This document shows, piece by piece, positions 10,516 to 21,664 of a stretch of DNA of 64,000 bases. This DNA comes from Eucommia ulmoides (lineage: Eukaryota; Streptophyta; Magnoliopsida; Garryales; Eucommiaceae). Position 1 is the stretch's first letter. The number at the start of each line of letters is the position of its first letter. The stretch is from NCBI GenBank assembly GCA_016647705.1, contig CM028330.1:52874897-52938896 (forward strand), given 5' to 3'. A program made the position numbers and the translations under genes. Under the pieces are notes generated by a model. That model did no database searches. It was not told the DNA's origin and was given only the letters and a program-made list of their open reading frames with translations.

Positions 10516-12967
10516 TGATGCACCTCGTTTTTTCAAAAAAGAAAAGAATAATAAATAAGTTTAAGGAGATAGGGGTTTTTTAAAGCGTCGATTTTCTTAA
10601 AAATAAACTTAGGTTGTTTTAAAAAATAAAGAATCGTCACCTAACATTGAGTTTAAATAGTGTGTTAGGTCACCGAATTTTAGAAAACAATTTAAAAAGC
10701 CTAAGTAAAAAATTGACTCCAAAAAATACGGTCAAACCAAATATTCATTTGAAGGCTCGGGAGTCGGTTACGTTCGGGGAAGGTGTTAGGCACCCCAAGA
10801 CACCCGTCTGAAAACGGTACCTTATATCCAATTAAGTCCAATTAGTTTAGTCCGAGTGCTTTATTTTATTTTGAAATCATTTCCTTCTTATAATTATTTT
10901 TTTGGTATTTTCACAAATAAAGTGAGACAAATTTTTGAAATTTTTTTTGGGAATGTTCCCCTTGTATAACCTCTTATCGAATATTAAAGATTCGATAAGG
11001 ATGGTCCCCGAGCAGTATTTATATATGTTTCTTAAAGATTTCTTTAATTTAAATAGGCAAACTAAAATAGGTAAAAAAAAAGAATAAAATATTAATGCAA
11101 AACTAACATCTATGTGAATTTTATTTTATATGCAAAGGTGACTAAGAAAAAATTTAAAGAATTTAATTTAAATGTGCCAATGCAAAAACGATATGAATAA
11201 AGGGAATCGAATATGGAAACACTATATGAATTAATGTGATTATGCGTGACAATAATTTAATTAAAAATAGAAGTGGTGCATGTGTCATGACTATATGTGA
11301 AAAAGTAGTGTGGATTCGCAAAAAAATAAAAAAATAAAACTATATGTATGAAAAGTGTAAGTGGTGAAAGTGTCATAAACATGTCGTCTAAATAATACGA
11401 GAAATAAACATGCTAAGTGGATGCAAAAAAAAAAATCTACTTTGAGTTTACCTGATTAATTTAAAGAAATTCCGTTTTAAATTCCCTCAAATTCTATGGA
11501 TAAGAGAATTGAGGGAGGTTCGCGGAAATAATTTAGTTGAAATTAATCCTTTCGTTACTTAAAAAAAATCCCACGAAAAATTTACCGATGGAAGAGATTT
11601 TCTAAAACCATTCGTTTCTAAATTCCACTCGAGTCGGGAAATGAAAACAAGGTCACGGAAAACTCTCCCACGATTTATCGAATCGTCAAACCCACTTTAA
11701 GGTTCGTAAGGATTAATTTCTTCAAATAAAAGATTTTATTATTTTATTTTATTTTTGGACTTTATTTTTATTTTTTTAGGGTTTTGATAACAAGAATAAA
11801 AATAAATAAAGAAAATGCAGAAAAATAAACAACGAAAACATCATTCACCTAACGATCGGGGGTTAGGTTTAAGCACGAAAAACTCACCCCGACGTTTTCA
11901 TCGGATCATCGGATGACTTTACTTTTTTTGTGTTTTTCTTTATGAATTTGTAAACAAAACAAAACAAAACAAAATAAATAATGAAAACGTCATTCACCTA
12001 ACGATCGGGGGTTAGGTTTAAGTACGAGAAATCCATCCCGACGTTTTCATCGGATCATCAGACGACAATGAATAAATAAATAAATAAAACTTGTAGACAA
12101 TTAAATTGCGAAAAGAATAAAATACACTGAAAGAAGAATTAAAAATTAGAAAAAACATACATGTTTTAGGTCAAAAATCTCGATACTCGTATTTTCCTCT
12201 CTCGCAGACAACTTCCCGAAAGGGTTTCGAGAATCACTCTTCTAAAGGGGGTGACTTCTCTCAATTATTGAATGAATAAACTAGGAGAAGGAGGGTCCTA
12301 TTTATAGGAGAAGATCGGGTGTGAAAAATACTTTAGGAAATCCTAAAACTAGGTCTGGCCGCCAAAGCCCAGTTCAAATTGGATTGGAAAAGGGTACAAT
12401 TGTAAAAAGAACCACAAAGGAAGGTTTTGGACAGACGGGCGTGTGAAATCACGCGCCCATCTACCGTAGCACCAGATCGCGCCACGTGGCGATGGGGTAG
12501 AGGCCAAGCCTTTTTTTTTTTTTTTTCTTTTCTATCTCTCTCTCTCTTCTCTACATGTGCTGACAAAGGGTGGCCCCTCTTTGACTTTCTCTCTTTTCTC
12601 TCTTCTCTCTCTCTAGCGTTGTGTAGGCGGCGAGGCAGGCAGGCCCCACGCCTGTTTTTTTTATTTTTTATTATTCTCTCTCTCTTTCTATCCTCTCACT
12701 CTCTTACCGATCTCTCTCTCTCTCTCTTTCTATCCTCTCTCTCTCTCTCTCCGGTTTGGACCCAAAAAAAAAGGGGTCCCACTCCCTTTGTTTTTCTCTT
12801 TTCATTTTACTCCTCTTATTTTTCATTCTTTCAAATTCAAACCCCATCTCTTTATTTTGATTTTCTATTTATTTTTCTTTTTTCGTATTTTCTAAAATTA
12901 AAAAAAAAAAGTGAATTATAAAATAAAACATAAAAATTTTCGAGGCGGTCAAAATACCGTGTCTACA
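10516..12967. mobile_element. Solo LTR, 2452 bp, flanked by ACTAT target duplication
   Basis: Begins TGATGCACCTCG and ends GTGTCTACA, i.e. TG...CA. The five bases before it (10511-10515) and after it (12968-12972) are both ACTAT. No second LTR or internal region is present, so this is a solo LTR left by LTR-LTR recombination. Length, ends and the phrase AAGGTGTTAGGCACCCC (about 10780) suggest the Ogre/Tat group of Ty3/gypsy; that assignment rests on recall of the group and is not certain. CT-rich tracts fill 12530-12760. Long frames here are low-complexity translations and not genes. Confidence 0.9.
11831..12066. repeat. Internal duplication of the solo LTR (offset 149 bp)
   Basis: A block with CATTCACCTAACGATCGGGG and CCCGACGTTTTCATCGGATC occurs at 11842 and again at 11991 with few differences, separated by an (ACAAA)n-like run. 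It lies wholly inside the solo LTR. Confidence 0.85.
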
Positions 12968-13145
12968 ACTATTTTAGGAGCACCTCAACTAATCATCCTC
13001 CTCAAGCGATATTTTAAGGGCATAATTTCTCAAATCGGCTTGAAGCATTTAGGATTAAATTCTTAGAGTGTTTTCTAAGAAAATCGAATACTGGTTGACA
13101 ATGAAAGAGATATATCTCCTTCTTAATCGAACTAATACTCTTGGC
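12968..13145 (+). repeat. SINE-like dispersed repeat, 3' part (interrupted by the solo LTR)
   Basis: Reads GGAGCACCTCAACTAATCAT, then TTAAGGGCATAATTTC, GGATTAAATTC and ends near AATACTCTTGG. The same order of blocks occurs at 31111-31319, 31316-31500 and 43309-43510. The missing front part (GGTAGCGTATGTTCAG) lies left of the solo LTR at about 10491-10510. A box-B-like GTCGAATCC is present in two of the other copies, so a SINE is possible but not proven. Confidence 0.65.
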
Positions 13146-13741
13146 TTTTTGTTATTATATATACATATGTATGTAACATCTTGGGTATTTATTATATATA
13201 CTTATGTATGTATGTATCTATTATGCATATAAGAATTGGCAACAATTTGCACTTTAACCCAAAAATGTTAGTTAAATGTGACATTTGAAGTAATAGGTGG
13301 TTAAGGTTGAAAGAAGTTTTTTATTCTTTAAATAAATGTATTTTGGGATAATAAAATTATAAAAATGATTTATTTTTTAAAATTAATGTATTAAGAGTTA
13401 TAAAATATTTATATTTAATTGTTGAAAGTCGGATTAACTTGCGCCTTATTTGGTTGGATGGAATGGAATTGATTTAGAATAGAATAAAAATAATAATGGA
13501 ATAGAAGAAAGAAGAGAATGAATTTACTAATGAAATTATCATTCAATTTCCTTTCTTGGTTGTTATTATATGCTTAGAGTAATAGAATGATTAAATATAA
13601 CAAAATTTTCATAATACTCTCATATGTAACAATTTTGTGGTCAATACTCATTCATATATATACCGAATAGCAGATTGGTAGTATAATTTTTACCAAAGAA
13701 TTGTCGAAACAATCATATAAAATAGTTTATATATTGACGAG
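13146..13741. other. AT-rich DNA with left half of a hAT-like MITE
   Basis: No gene. At about 13447 TTTGGTTGGATGGAATGG starts a MITE-like stretch; the inverted partner GGATTCCGTCCAGCCAAA stands at about 27977-27994, on the far side of the large LTR element. The MITE was probably split by that insertion. Confidence 0.45.
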
Positions 13742-14379
13742 TGATAAGGAAAAAATTTCCACATGCAAGCTGGAGCAGAGGAAGATAAAGTAGCGGGTCG
13801 GACATGCTCAAGAGGCCCGACCCAAAAGAGGCAACTCAGTAGCAAGCAACGAGCCGGTTACCCTAATAGCCCAAGATTGAGGCATCTGGCCTGCTAAGTG
13901 CATCTTAGCCACGCATGTGCCTATTTGGTACAGGACAAAGCCATCCAAAGAGGGCCCAATTACCGGATCTAAGGATGGTAGGTCGACGGTAACCGTTACC
14001 TCACCTACCACCCTCCCCATGCACGAACATGATTAATGTAACTTCCCATAATAGGAGCACAAGCTTCGTTTATGATGCTTGATTATGGAACGTGGAGAAA
14101 ATCATGGAAAGAACGGTTATCGGAGGTATGGCCTATATATACGGCATGGAAGGAGGAGTTAAAACACAACTCTCTCAATATTACTCTTAATACATTGTTA
14201 AGCGTTTATACTCTCTTCAGAGCAATTTGACCTTATTCTCATATCGGAGATTTTTTGACCAACACCACACTGGTGTCCCCCTATAGAACTAACTGGTTTT
14301 GCAGGCCGGGTTACAGGTTGCAGAGATTTCCGGCACGTGAGGCCCTAAAACACGTACCAGATAATTTTTAGTAATATCA
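13742..14379 (+). repeat. 5' LTR of the Tat-type element
   Basis: 638 bp. It matches 26780-27415 along its whole length with scattered substitutions. A TATA box (CCTATATATACGG, about 14129-14141) sits where the element's promoter is expected. Transcription would start shortly after it. Confidence 0.93.
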
Positions 14380-14402
14380 TTTGGTGCTGTCTGTGGGAAA
14401 CG
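14380..14402 (+). other. Primer-binding site of the Tat-type element
   Basis: Directly after the LTR stands TTTGGTGCTGTCTGTGGGAAAC. It is a diverged form of the TGGCGCCGTTGCCGGGAAC type complementary to the 3' end of plant tRNA-Asp, used by many Athila/Tat elements. The tRNA assignment is from memory of the family. Confidence 0.65.
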
Positions 14403-14448
14403 AAACAAAAAGAAGTTCATCGATGAGATAAGGCATTTACGATCAAGA

Positions 14449-14640
14449 ATGACCAGTTTGAGTCAGGGAAGTGATATCCCACCACTAGCAAACATGAAAG
14501 CTCATATGGAGGCCTCAAGCGGATGGCATATTGTTTCTCCCCTTGAGGTGCAGGCTATTGATACGCTAGTAGCGAAGATCACCGCAATGGAAGGTATTGG
14601 CCTAGTGAACTATCCAAGAGGGGAAGTGAATTGGGTAGAT
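14449..14640 (+). pseudogene. Start of the Tat-type element's gag, cut by an insertion
   Basis: An open frame begins MTSLSQGSDIPPLANMKAHM 70 bases after the LTR and is read to about residue 64, where the sequence changes abruptly to AT-rich DNA at 14641. The frame has no motif of its own, but its position matches the gag N terminus of such elements. The reading appears to resume near 18026 after a nested copia fragment. Confidence 0.6.
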
Positions 14641-17600
14641 AAAAATTAATACAAATAAAATACTTCAAAAATCAAATAATTAATTTTTACTCTAAATTAA
14701 TTATTATCCTTATAGCACTTGAATTTTCAAACAATTAATTTAATCAATTAATCAATTTATCCTAAATCAATTATTATTTCTTTATAGCAGCGGATAAGAG
14801 TTATAGCTCTAGGTGCATACCCAAATAACACAAAATAAAGTAAAGGAAGTAAGCAATGTAGTATACACCGATATATCCTGGTTCACCAAGCTAATCTTAG
14901 TTAATCTAGTCCTCTAAACTCCACGGAGATTCGCACCCACTAAACCACTAAGATTCCTTTAAACAAGTAGAAACCGAACCCTTACAAAAATGATTATTTT
15001 CACAGACTCAGAATTAACCTTTACAAATTCTTTTTTCCAGGCTCAGGAATAACCTCTTCTTTTTCCTAGGCTTAAGAATAACCTTATCTTTTCACAGGCT
15101 AAAGATTAACCTAATTCTATTACAGGAAGAATCACGACCTAATTCTTTTTATACCTTAGGCTTAAAAATTAAACCTCGCATAAACACTCCAACTATCATT
15201 TTTTCCAAGTAAGGATGGAACCTTTACAAATCACTCACAATTTGATTCTAATCAGGAAGAATCACACCTAAGCTATTTTCAACGAGAAAAGAGTAACCTA
15301 ACCTTTTTGTACTTGGGTAAAAATCAAACCTCAATCTCTTTACCGGAAGAGATTGAAACCCAGAGCTACCCTTGATTAGACACTCTCAATAGTATCTAAT
15401 CCTACATACAACTCACTAATTATAATAAATTGATAAATTTTTTCCACTCGGAGCTTCTACCACCTCAAATCAATTTAAACTCAATTAATGTCCCAATATT
15501 TACTAGTGATAGAATTAAGTGGAAAAAATAGAAATCTGATTATAAAATTAATGCGGTTAGTACAAAATCGAGCATGTAATCAGATTATCACACAAATTAT
15601 TTTAAAAGATTTTTTATGCTTTTAAAGTTCAAAATCGATTTCTCATACAATTAATTAACTAAGCAAGTGATAATAACAATAAATTCAATCAAGAATATGC
15701 TTGGGACAATCTCAACAAAAAAACATAAAAATCTGATTATAATAGATATGAATAGCACATAAATAAGTACATAATCAGATTTTCACCAAAAATCGTTTTA
15801 AAATATTTTATGCAATTTAAAGTTCAAAAAATGATTTCACAATATCTAAAAATCCAAGCAAGTAAAATAATATTTAATCACAACAAATAATTAAAGCTTG
15901 GAACAATCTCACCGGGAATATCACCGAAAGAATGAAGATTGAATCGTGACAAAACTTAAATCGGTGATGCCAAAATTCACAACACTTTTTCTCAAGAAAA
16001 AATCTCACAATTAATTACTCAATATAATCTTAGAAGGATGACTCTCAGAAAATTCATGAACTCAAGGTTCTTGATAGAATGATAACTCTCATAATGGCTC
16101 ACGGACACTTAGTTCTTGATATCTTATCTATCTATTATGTGAAATCCGCAAGTCTATATAAAGTCACTTGAAACAAACCTTATAATGACTAGTTTCCACA
16201 AGATATATCATTTAAAAACACCTATAGACCCCATATATTAATTCTTTTCAATCCTAGTATATTTGACTTAATTATAGCTTTCAAAACAGTCCCTCAAAAA
16301 AATTTCAATCACAAATCGATAAGATAGGAAGTATTAAAAGGACCGATTTGAGAAACACTTTAATTTCATGTACCAAATCTATATGGATATTCAAATAAGA
16401 GTATCATATCTTAAATATATTCATATCCCTAAGATCTCTCAATTGAGTAAACAAATGACGGCTAGTTTTTGAATAAATCTCAAAATTCCACAAAACTTGA
16501 AACAACATGGTCGGTTGACTGGCCTCTGCCCATCGGTCGACCGATCGATGCAGAATACCAGCCAATGCAAAACTTCTCGCCCATAAGTTGATTGCTACTT
16601 ATTTATATGTCGACTGGACGATTAAGAGACATTCACAGGTCGACCTACCTGTTGATCGGAAGATTCGAGGACTTTAGCTAATTTTCATAAGTCGACCGGT
16701 CCTTACTCTAATCCTTCCCTAATTCAATTTTCATCTATTTTTTCTACGTTTTTGCCCCTTTAACCGATTTCTTTTCTCGATTAACTCCACTAAATTCTTA
16801 AATTCAATTTTAATTAATTATCTTTCTTAAATCAATTGTTTCTTCATCAATTACATATAGGAGCAAATATGTTAGTTAATTAGAATCCTAAAAAACATAC
16901 ATAATTGTAAAAATATTTTGTGTCGTGTGTGATTCTAATCGGGATACATTAAGAGTAAAAATTTAACTTAAGTTATTTTTCCTAGATTCTTCAAATTCTT
17001 CGATCTCTTAATATGTATCATCTTTGTCAATGTCTTTAGCATCCATTTAACATTTTTCTCAATATCTTCATGACAATCTCTTCAATAGAACTAATAAACT
17101 GAAACACTCAATAAAATTATTAGTTCCACAAAAAATATCAACATTCAATTGTCCATCAAAATCTTAGGATCAATAATCTCCCATTTTTTTATGATGACAA
17201 TTAACTTTGATATTTTTGTCAAAGTAATATTAAACCACACTCTCCCTAAATCCGCAGACGGATTTTATAACTCATTAAAGCATAGTAATGAAGATAATCA
17301 TAAGACATTTAACAAAACACAAATTTCAAACTATGATAAACTCCCCTTAAGATATTCAAAAAAATAATTCAAGTTTCCCCTTAAGATATTCAATAAAACA
17401 TCAATAAATTCTCTCCCTCTGTCATCTCAAAAAGTGGGGAAGGGGAACTACAAATAAACGCTACTTTAGGCAAATATCATTATGCCTAAACTATACCAAA
17501 AATATCATTCTAAGTATGCAATTTTTCCCTATATAAATGAGCAAATTCATGCATAGGTGAATAATCATAACATTTCAACAATGTAGCATGATATCAAATA

Positions 17601-18020
17601 ACATATTCTTTATAGATAGAATCTAGAAACATGTAATCATTAATGCACTAAGACATGAATGATATTTCACTAATAATTCATGAAATTGTCAATCATAAAT
17701 CTAATGCATGCATTTATCACGGTTATGATTTATTTATCATTTAAATAATCACAATATCAAGAAATCATGCAATCATTCTAAGACAACTTAAGAATATGTA
17801 AAACACAGGTCTTATAAATTTTTATCAGCTCATTTAAACTTAATTTCTTACTCATGGCCTAGTCTCCAGAAATCACATGACTTTTGGCTTTAGGTGTCAA
17901 AGACGTAAATTTGTCTTTATTCCCAGTCACGTGTTGAGAACAACCACTTCCTAGCAAATAGATGTTTATTTGATAACCTGCAAAAAACACCTTAAAGAGA
18001 TGCTGACAAGAATGGCCCAG
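14641..18020 (-). mobile_element. Nested Ty1/copia remnant, antisense, LTR plus deleted internal region
   Basis: TAGAT stands on both sides (14636-14640 and 18021-18025). On the minus strand the right part reads a Ty1/copia motif (LLGSGCSQHVTGNKDKFTSL, about 17890-17960), typical of the gag/protease to integrase junction. Further left are a purine tract and GGGAGA (about 17177-17192) and then TGATCCTAAGATTTTGATGG, a plausible LTR start at 17172. The LTR would span about 17172-14641, and a motif like that of copia LTR ends (TTGGTGAACCAGGATATATC on minus) lies near 14873-14892. Nearly all of pol is missing. The outer ends are not clean TG/CA, so the borders are approximate. Confidence 0.6.
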
Positions 18021-18025
18021 TAGAT

Positions 18026-19300
18026 CATTGCAAACGCTCAGTACCGTCTTCCCATGAATAACGGCTTCAGGGAACAAGCGGAGTCAACGGAGTCTCTGGA
18101 TCTGTCACAGGGAGGACGAACAGACCAAAGGGGCATGAGTACCCTCCCGGGTGGGAGACAGCTACAGACTCGAAATGAGATGGTAGACTCCCACCAGCAA
18201 TGCGGAGCGTTGGAGGGCAGAGACCTACCAATTGACGAGTTAGACGTGATGCTAAGGGGAACTGAAATACCTTTCACCTCAGACATTTTGGAGATACCGC
18301 TGTCTGATAAATTTGACCCTACCAAATTTGAGAAGTACGACGGGAGAATAGACCCGGTGGACCACATCCGATAGTTCAGACATCTAATGTCGATCTATGG
18401 AGCGAGAAATTTTGTGCTTTATAAGGCTTTTGCAACGACCTTGAAAGGGTCAACCCTGGAGTGGTTGCACTCGTTGCCACCTAACTCAATTTTATCCTTT
18501 ATGGATTTTGGAAAGCAGTTCATCGGCTGATTTATCACGTGCCAAAGACTGATGAAAGGCGCCGACTACTTGTTAACTTTGCAGCAGGAAAAAGGTGAAT
18601 CGTTACGCCAATACATGAATCGCTTCAATGAAGAACTGACGTGCATCGAAGGATGTGATCCAAACCTTATCATAAACGCCTTTACCTCGAGACTGAGGTC
18701 AGGTTGATTTCAGGATTCACTAATGAAGCACACCTCGAAGACCATGGCTGAGCTGATGGAGAAGGCAAAGCTCTACATGAAACTAGAAGATGTCAAATAC
18801 ATGCGTGAGGGCAGATCAACAACTAAAGACAACTCTAGAACTAGTGATACCAGTCATCAGAAAGCTAAGAGTAACACCTTAGATAGGTAGAGAGAGCATC
18901 CTAGGAATTCGACAACGAGAGCTGGGGTACAGCAGGAGCCAAACCTTCCAAGCTTATGTGTGCCTATCTCCAGAATACTTCATGAGATCAGGTCATCCGA
19001 GGTTATGTAGTGGCCTCCTAAGCTCCTGACGAAGTCCACTAAGAATAAGGACAAGTATTGTGAATTCCACAAAGATCATGGACACGACACTGATAGATGT
19101 CTGGAGCTGCAATGGGAAATTAAGCAATTAATTAACATGGGGCGACTACGCTGAAACCTATAGAAGCAAACGAGGGAAAGAAAAAGACCAAGAAGCGAAG
19201 TTCGTTCAGAGAGCAGCGACGATGAAAAGAAGAATGACGACCCAGGCAACACCCATGAGGTTATCTATATGATAAACACAATAAGTCCCCATGCTGGAAA
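18026..19300 (+). pseudogene. gag of the Tat-type element, main part, with stop codons
   Basis: The frame carries a Ty3/gypsy gag core: FDPTKFEKYDGRIDPVDHI, LYKAFATTLKGSTLEWLHSL, then FGKQFIG, ESLRQYMNRFNEELTCIEGC and INAFTSRLRSG. Near 19053-19115 a cysteine/histidine cluster YCEFHKDHGHDTDRC follows, as in Tat-type nucleocapsids. In-frame stops occur after DPVDHIR (TAG at 18373) and after QFIG (TGA near 18529), and frames shift afterwards, so no full-length Gag can be made from this copy. Confidence 0.8.
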
Positions 19301-19327
19301 GACGAATCGCGAGCGAAAAAAGGTCTG

Positions 19328-19849
19328 ATGGCTCTAATCAGCAATGTGGCACCAGTGATCACTTTCAACGATGAAGATTATAAGGGGGTAGCTTACCCTC
19401 ATGACAATGCCTTGGTGATAACCCTTTGGATCTCTAGCTTTGAAGTAAGGAGGTTCCTGATCGACACCGGTAGTTCAACCAATATAATTTTCGTCAATAC
19501 GCTTAATCAAATGGGTGTTCTTAACTTGGACATTGGGTCAACCCAAACAATAATGGTTGGCTTCAACGGGGACCTGAGCTCCCCTAAGGGGAAGATCACC
19601 TTATCCATGACTGCAAACAAAGATGAAGGTGGAGTGACTAAAACTACTGAGTTCATGGTAATGGATTCGATGTCTCTATATAGTGTTATCTTGGGACGAC
19701 CTTGGCTCCATGCAATGGGAGCTATGGTGTTGACTTTCCATCAATGCATCAAGAATGTGAAAGATGGCAAGGTGACCGTAATTAGAGGAGACCAAGTCGC
19801 GTCCAGACAGTGCTTTACGATAGCCATGAAGGGTAAGAGAGCCATATAA
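19328..19849 (+). CDS. Retroelement aspartic protease frame, 173 aa
   Basis: An intact 173-codon frame holding a retropepsin-type protease: catalytic motif FLIDTGSSTNIIF (Asp46-Thr-Gly) and the downstream ILGRPWL (121-127), with about 75 residues between them as usual. In autonomous Ty3/gypsy elements the reverse transcriptase follows within the same polyprotein; here the frame stops at TAA and nothing like RT, RNase H or integrase is seen in the next 7 kb. The frame could start further upstream as part of a gag-protease fusion; the ATG at 19328 is simply the first in the open frame. Whether it is translated is unknown. Confidence 0.75.
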   Translation: MALISNVAPVITFNDEDYKGVAYPHDNALVITLWISSFEVRRFLIDTGSSTNIIFVNTLNQMGVLNLDIGSTQTIMVGFNGDLSSPKGKITLSMTANKDEGGVTKTTEFMVMDSMSLYSVILGRPWLHAMGAMVLTFHQCIKNVKDGKVTVIRGDQVASRQCFTIAMKGKRAI

Positions 19850-20100
19850 TGACGACGAACATAGAAGCATGAAGAAATGAAGGACAGCAGCCCAGATCAA
19901 GGACATGAGCTCTATGGAGCTAAAATCCACAACCTAGATCATTTAGTTTACTATAAAGACCCTATTTTGTGAGTTTTTGTTTTTTACTTTGCGATTTTTC
20001 ATTTTAAGTTTGGAAGAAGAATTATCCCTTGTTGTTTTCTAAAATGCAATAAAAACCATTTACCTTCGCAAAGAAGTATCAGTTTTACATTCAGAAACAA
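19850..20100 (+). other. Spacer between protease and tandem-repeat block
   Basis: No coding motif. T-rich from 19970 to 20010. This is where a reverse transcriptase would start in a complete element. Confidence 0.5.
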
Positions 20101-20107
20101 TAAACAA

Positions 20108-20645
20108 AGTTTAACAAAAGCTGCCTAGCTCAGCTCAACAAAACTGCCTAGCTTAACTCATTCATAAATTGAACTGCCCAGCCCAGTTCACAGTCAAAGA
20201 TGCCTAGCTCAGTTCATTCATAAATTAAACTGCCCAGCACAATTCACATCCAAAGTTGCCTAGCTCAGCTCAATCCAAGCCGCCTAACTTAGCTCAACAG
20301 AACTGCCTAACTCAGTTCGTTCATAAATTGAACTACCCAACATAGTTCACATCCAAAACTGCCTAGCTTAGCTCAACAAAACTGCTTAGCTTAGTTAGCT
20401 CATAAATTGAACTACCTATCACAGTTCACAACTAGAGCTCCCTAGCTCAGTACAACCAGAGTTACCTAACTCAGCTCAACCCAAGCTGCCCAATTCAGCT
20501 CAACAGAACTGCCAAGCCCAATTCAGGATTAGAGCTGCCTAGCTCAGCCCAACTAATGTTGACCTAGCTCAACTTCGCTGAACTATCTAGGTCAGTTCTT
20601 TTGTAAAACCAGATTGACCAGGGTAATTCATCAACCAAAATACTG
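20108..20645 (+). repeat. Tandem-repeat block, ~20-24 bp subunits, inside the Tat-type element
   Basis: More than twenty variants of a subunit like CTGCCTAGCTCAGCTCAACA follow one another, alternating with CATAAATTGAACTGCCCAGC and CAGTTCACATCCAAAGT, so a longer period is also present. The block ends near 20640. Blocks of this kind before the 3' LTR are known from Ogre/Tat elements and can seed satellite DNA; that origin here is inference. Confidence 0.85.
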
Positions 20646-21152
20646 AGATTTATTCAACCATAAATCTTGAGGACTCGGGCAATCCATAACATGTTAATTA
20701 CTTAAGCTTGTTATGGAGGAGGGCATGAGGAGTACCTATGGCCATTTTTTCAAAACAAAGTTTTTGATACATTTGTAAAATTAAATGCACCATTTGTGAA
20801 GTTAAATACACAATTTAGCACACAACATGCAATGCCCAACGATTGTCCATATACAACAAACGCATCATTGTAAGAAAAAATGAAATGAAGTTTTGAATCT
20901 ATCACTTCCTACCACAAAATCAAAAGGTATATTACGTTCAACATCACAGGAATCCTATTAACATTTGGCGGAGCCATTACAAGAGCATTGTAAGGGCTTA
21001 TGTGGTGACTAAAAAGCCCATACTATTTAAAAAACACTTTTCAGACTTTTCCATAAGACACGGAAACACGAGAAAAAAAAGGAAAAAAAAAAAGATTGGG
21101 GCTAATCCGATCTAGGAGAAGACATAGGACCTAAGCCCTCAGAACTTGAGTT
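20646..21152 (+). other. Non-coding part of the Tat-type element
   Basis: No frame or motif. It separates the repeat block from the short antisense frame. Confidence 0.5.
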
Positions 21153-21560
21153 CTAATGGTATAAGTTATGTTTTTCGTACCGATTCAACGCTCGGATTAG
21201 AGAGCGTACCTTCTCATTCTTCTCGTCAATTTTCTTCAAAAGCTTATCTATTTTCTTCTTCAGCACCTCGTTGTAGGATTTGTGAAGATTAACTTGGGCT
21301 CGCAAATTGTCAATCTCTATCTTTGCTAACCTCAGTCGATCACAAAATTCATGGATCTGAGACACCACACAAAAATAGGTAGCGTCAAGGGAGGCAAAGA
21401 CAACACAGGTGCTTTTAAGGGCACAAAACTAGGGATGTCCTTCATCGAGAACCTTAGCCATCATCATAAGCTCATGAAACTGGTGGCCCAGTTTAACCTT
21501 ATTCTTCATGTTGTCATGAATGGCATCAAAGATATCGGACACAGAGGATGATGAGGCCAT
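21153..21560 (-). pseudogene. Short antisense frame of the Tat-type element, coiled coil, one stop
   Basis: On the minus strand MASSSSVSDIFDAIHDNM begins at 21560 and the same frame runs to 21153, broken only by one TAG at 21431-21429 (after DEGHP). The second half is a strong coiled-coil candidate (LRLAKIEIDNLRAQVNLHKS, VLKKKIDKLLKKIDEKNEKV). TATTTAAGG on the minus strand near 21646-21654 could serve as a TATA box about 90 bases upstream of the start. Function unknown; similar antisense frames are reported in Tat-lineage elements. Confidence 0.55.
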
Positions 21561-21664
21561 AGCTAGTATGAGATAAGAAAAAGTATAAGAGAGAAGAAAA
21601 AAGGACACTCGAAGAAAACGTGAAAAAACCACAAGAGGGTTAAGCCTTAAATAGCCAAGCCAAT

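Noticed and set aside
12427..12921. 164-codon plus-strand frame
   Set aside because: Phe/Ser/Leu-rich translation of CT-rich DNA inside the solo LTR; no domain.
18038..18367. 109-codon minus-strand frame
   Set aside because: Shadow of the gag frame on the plus strand.
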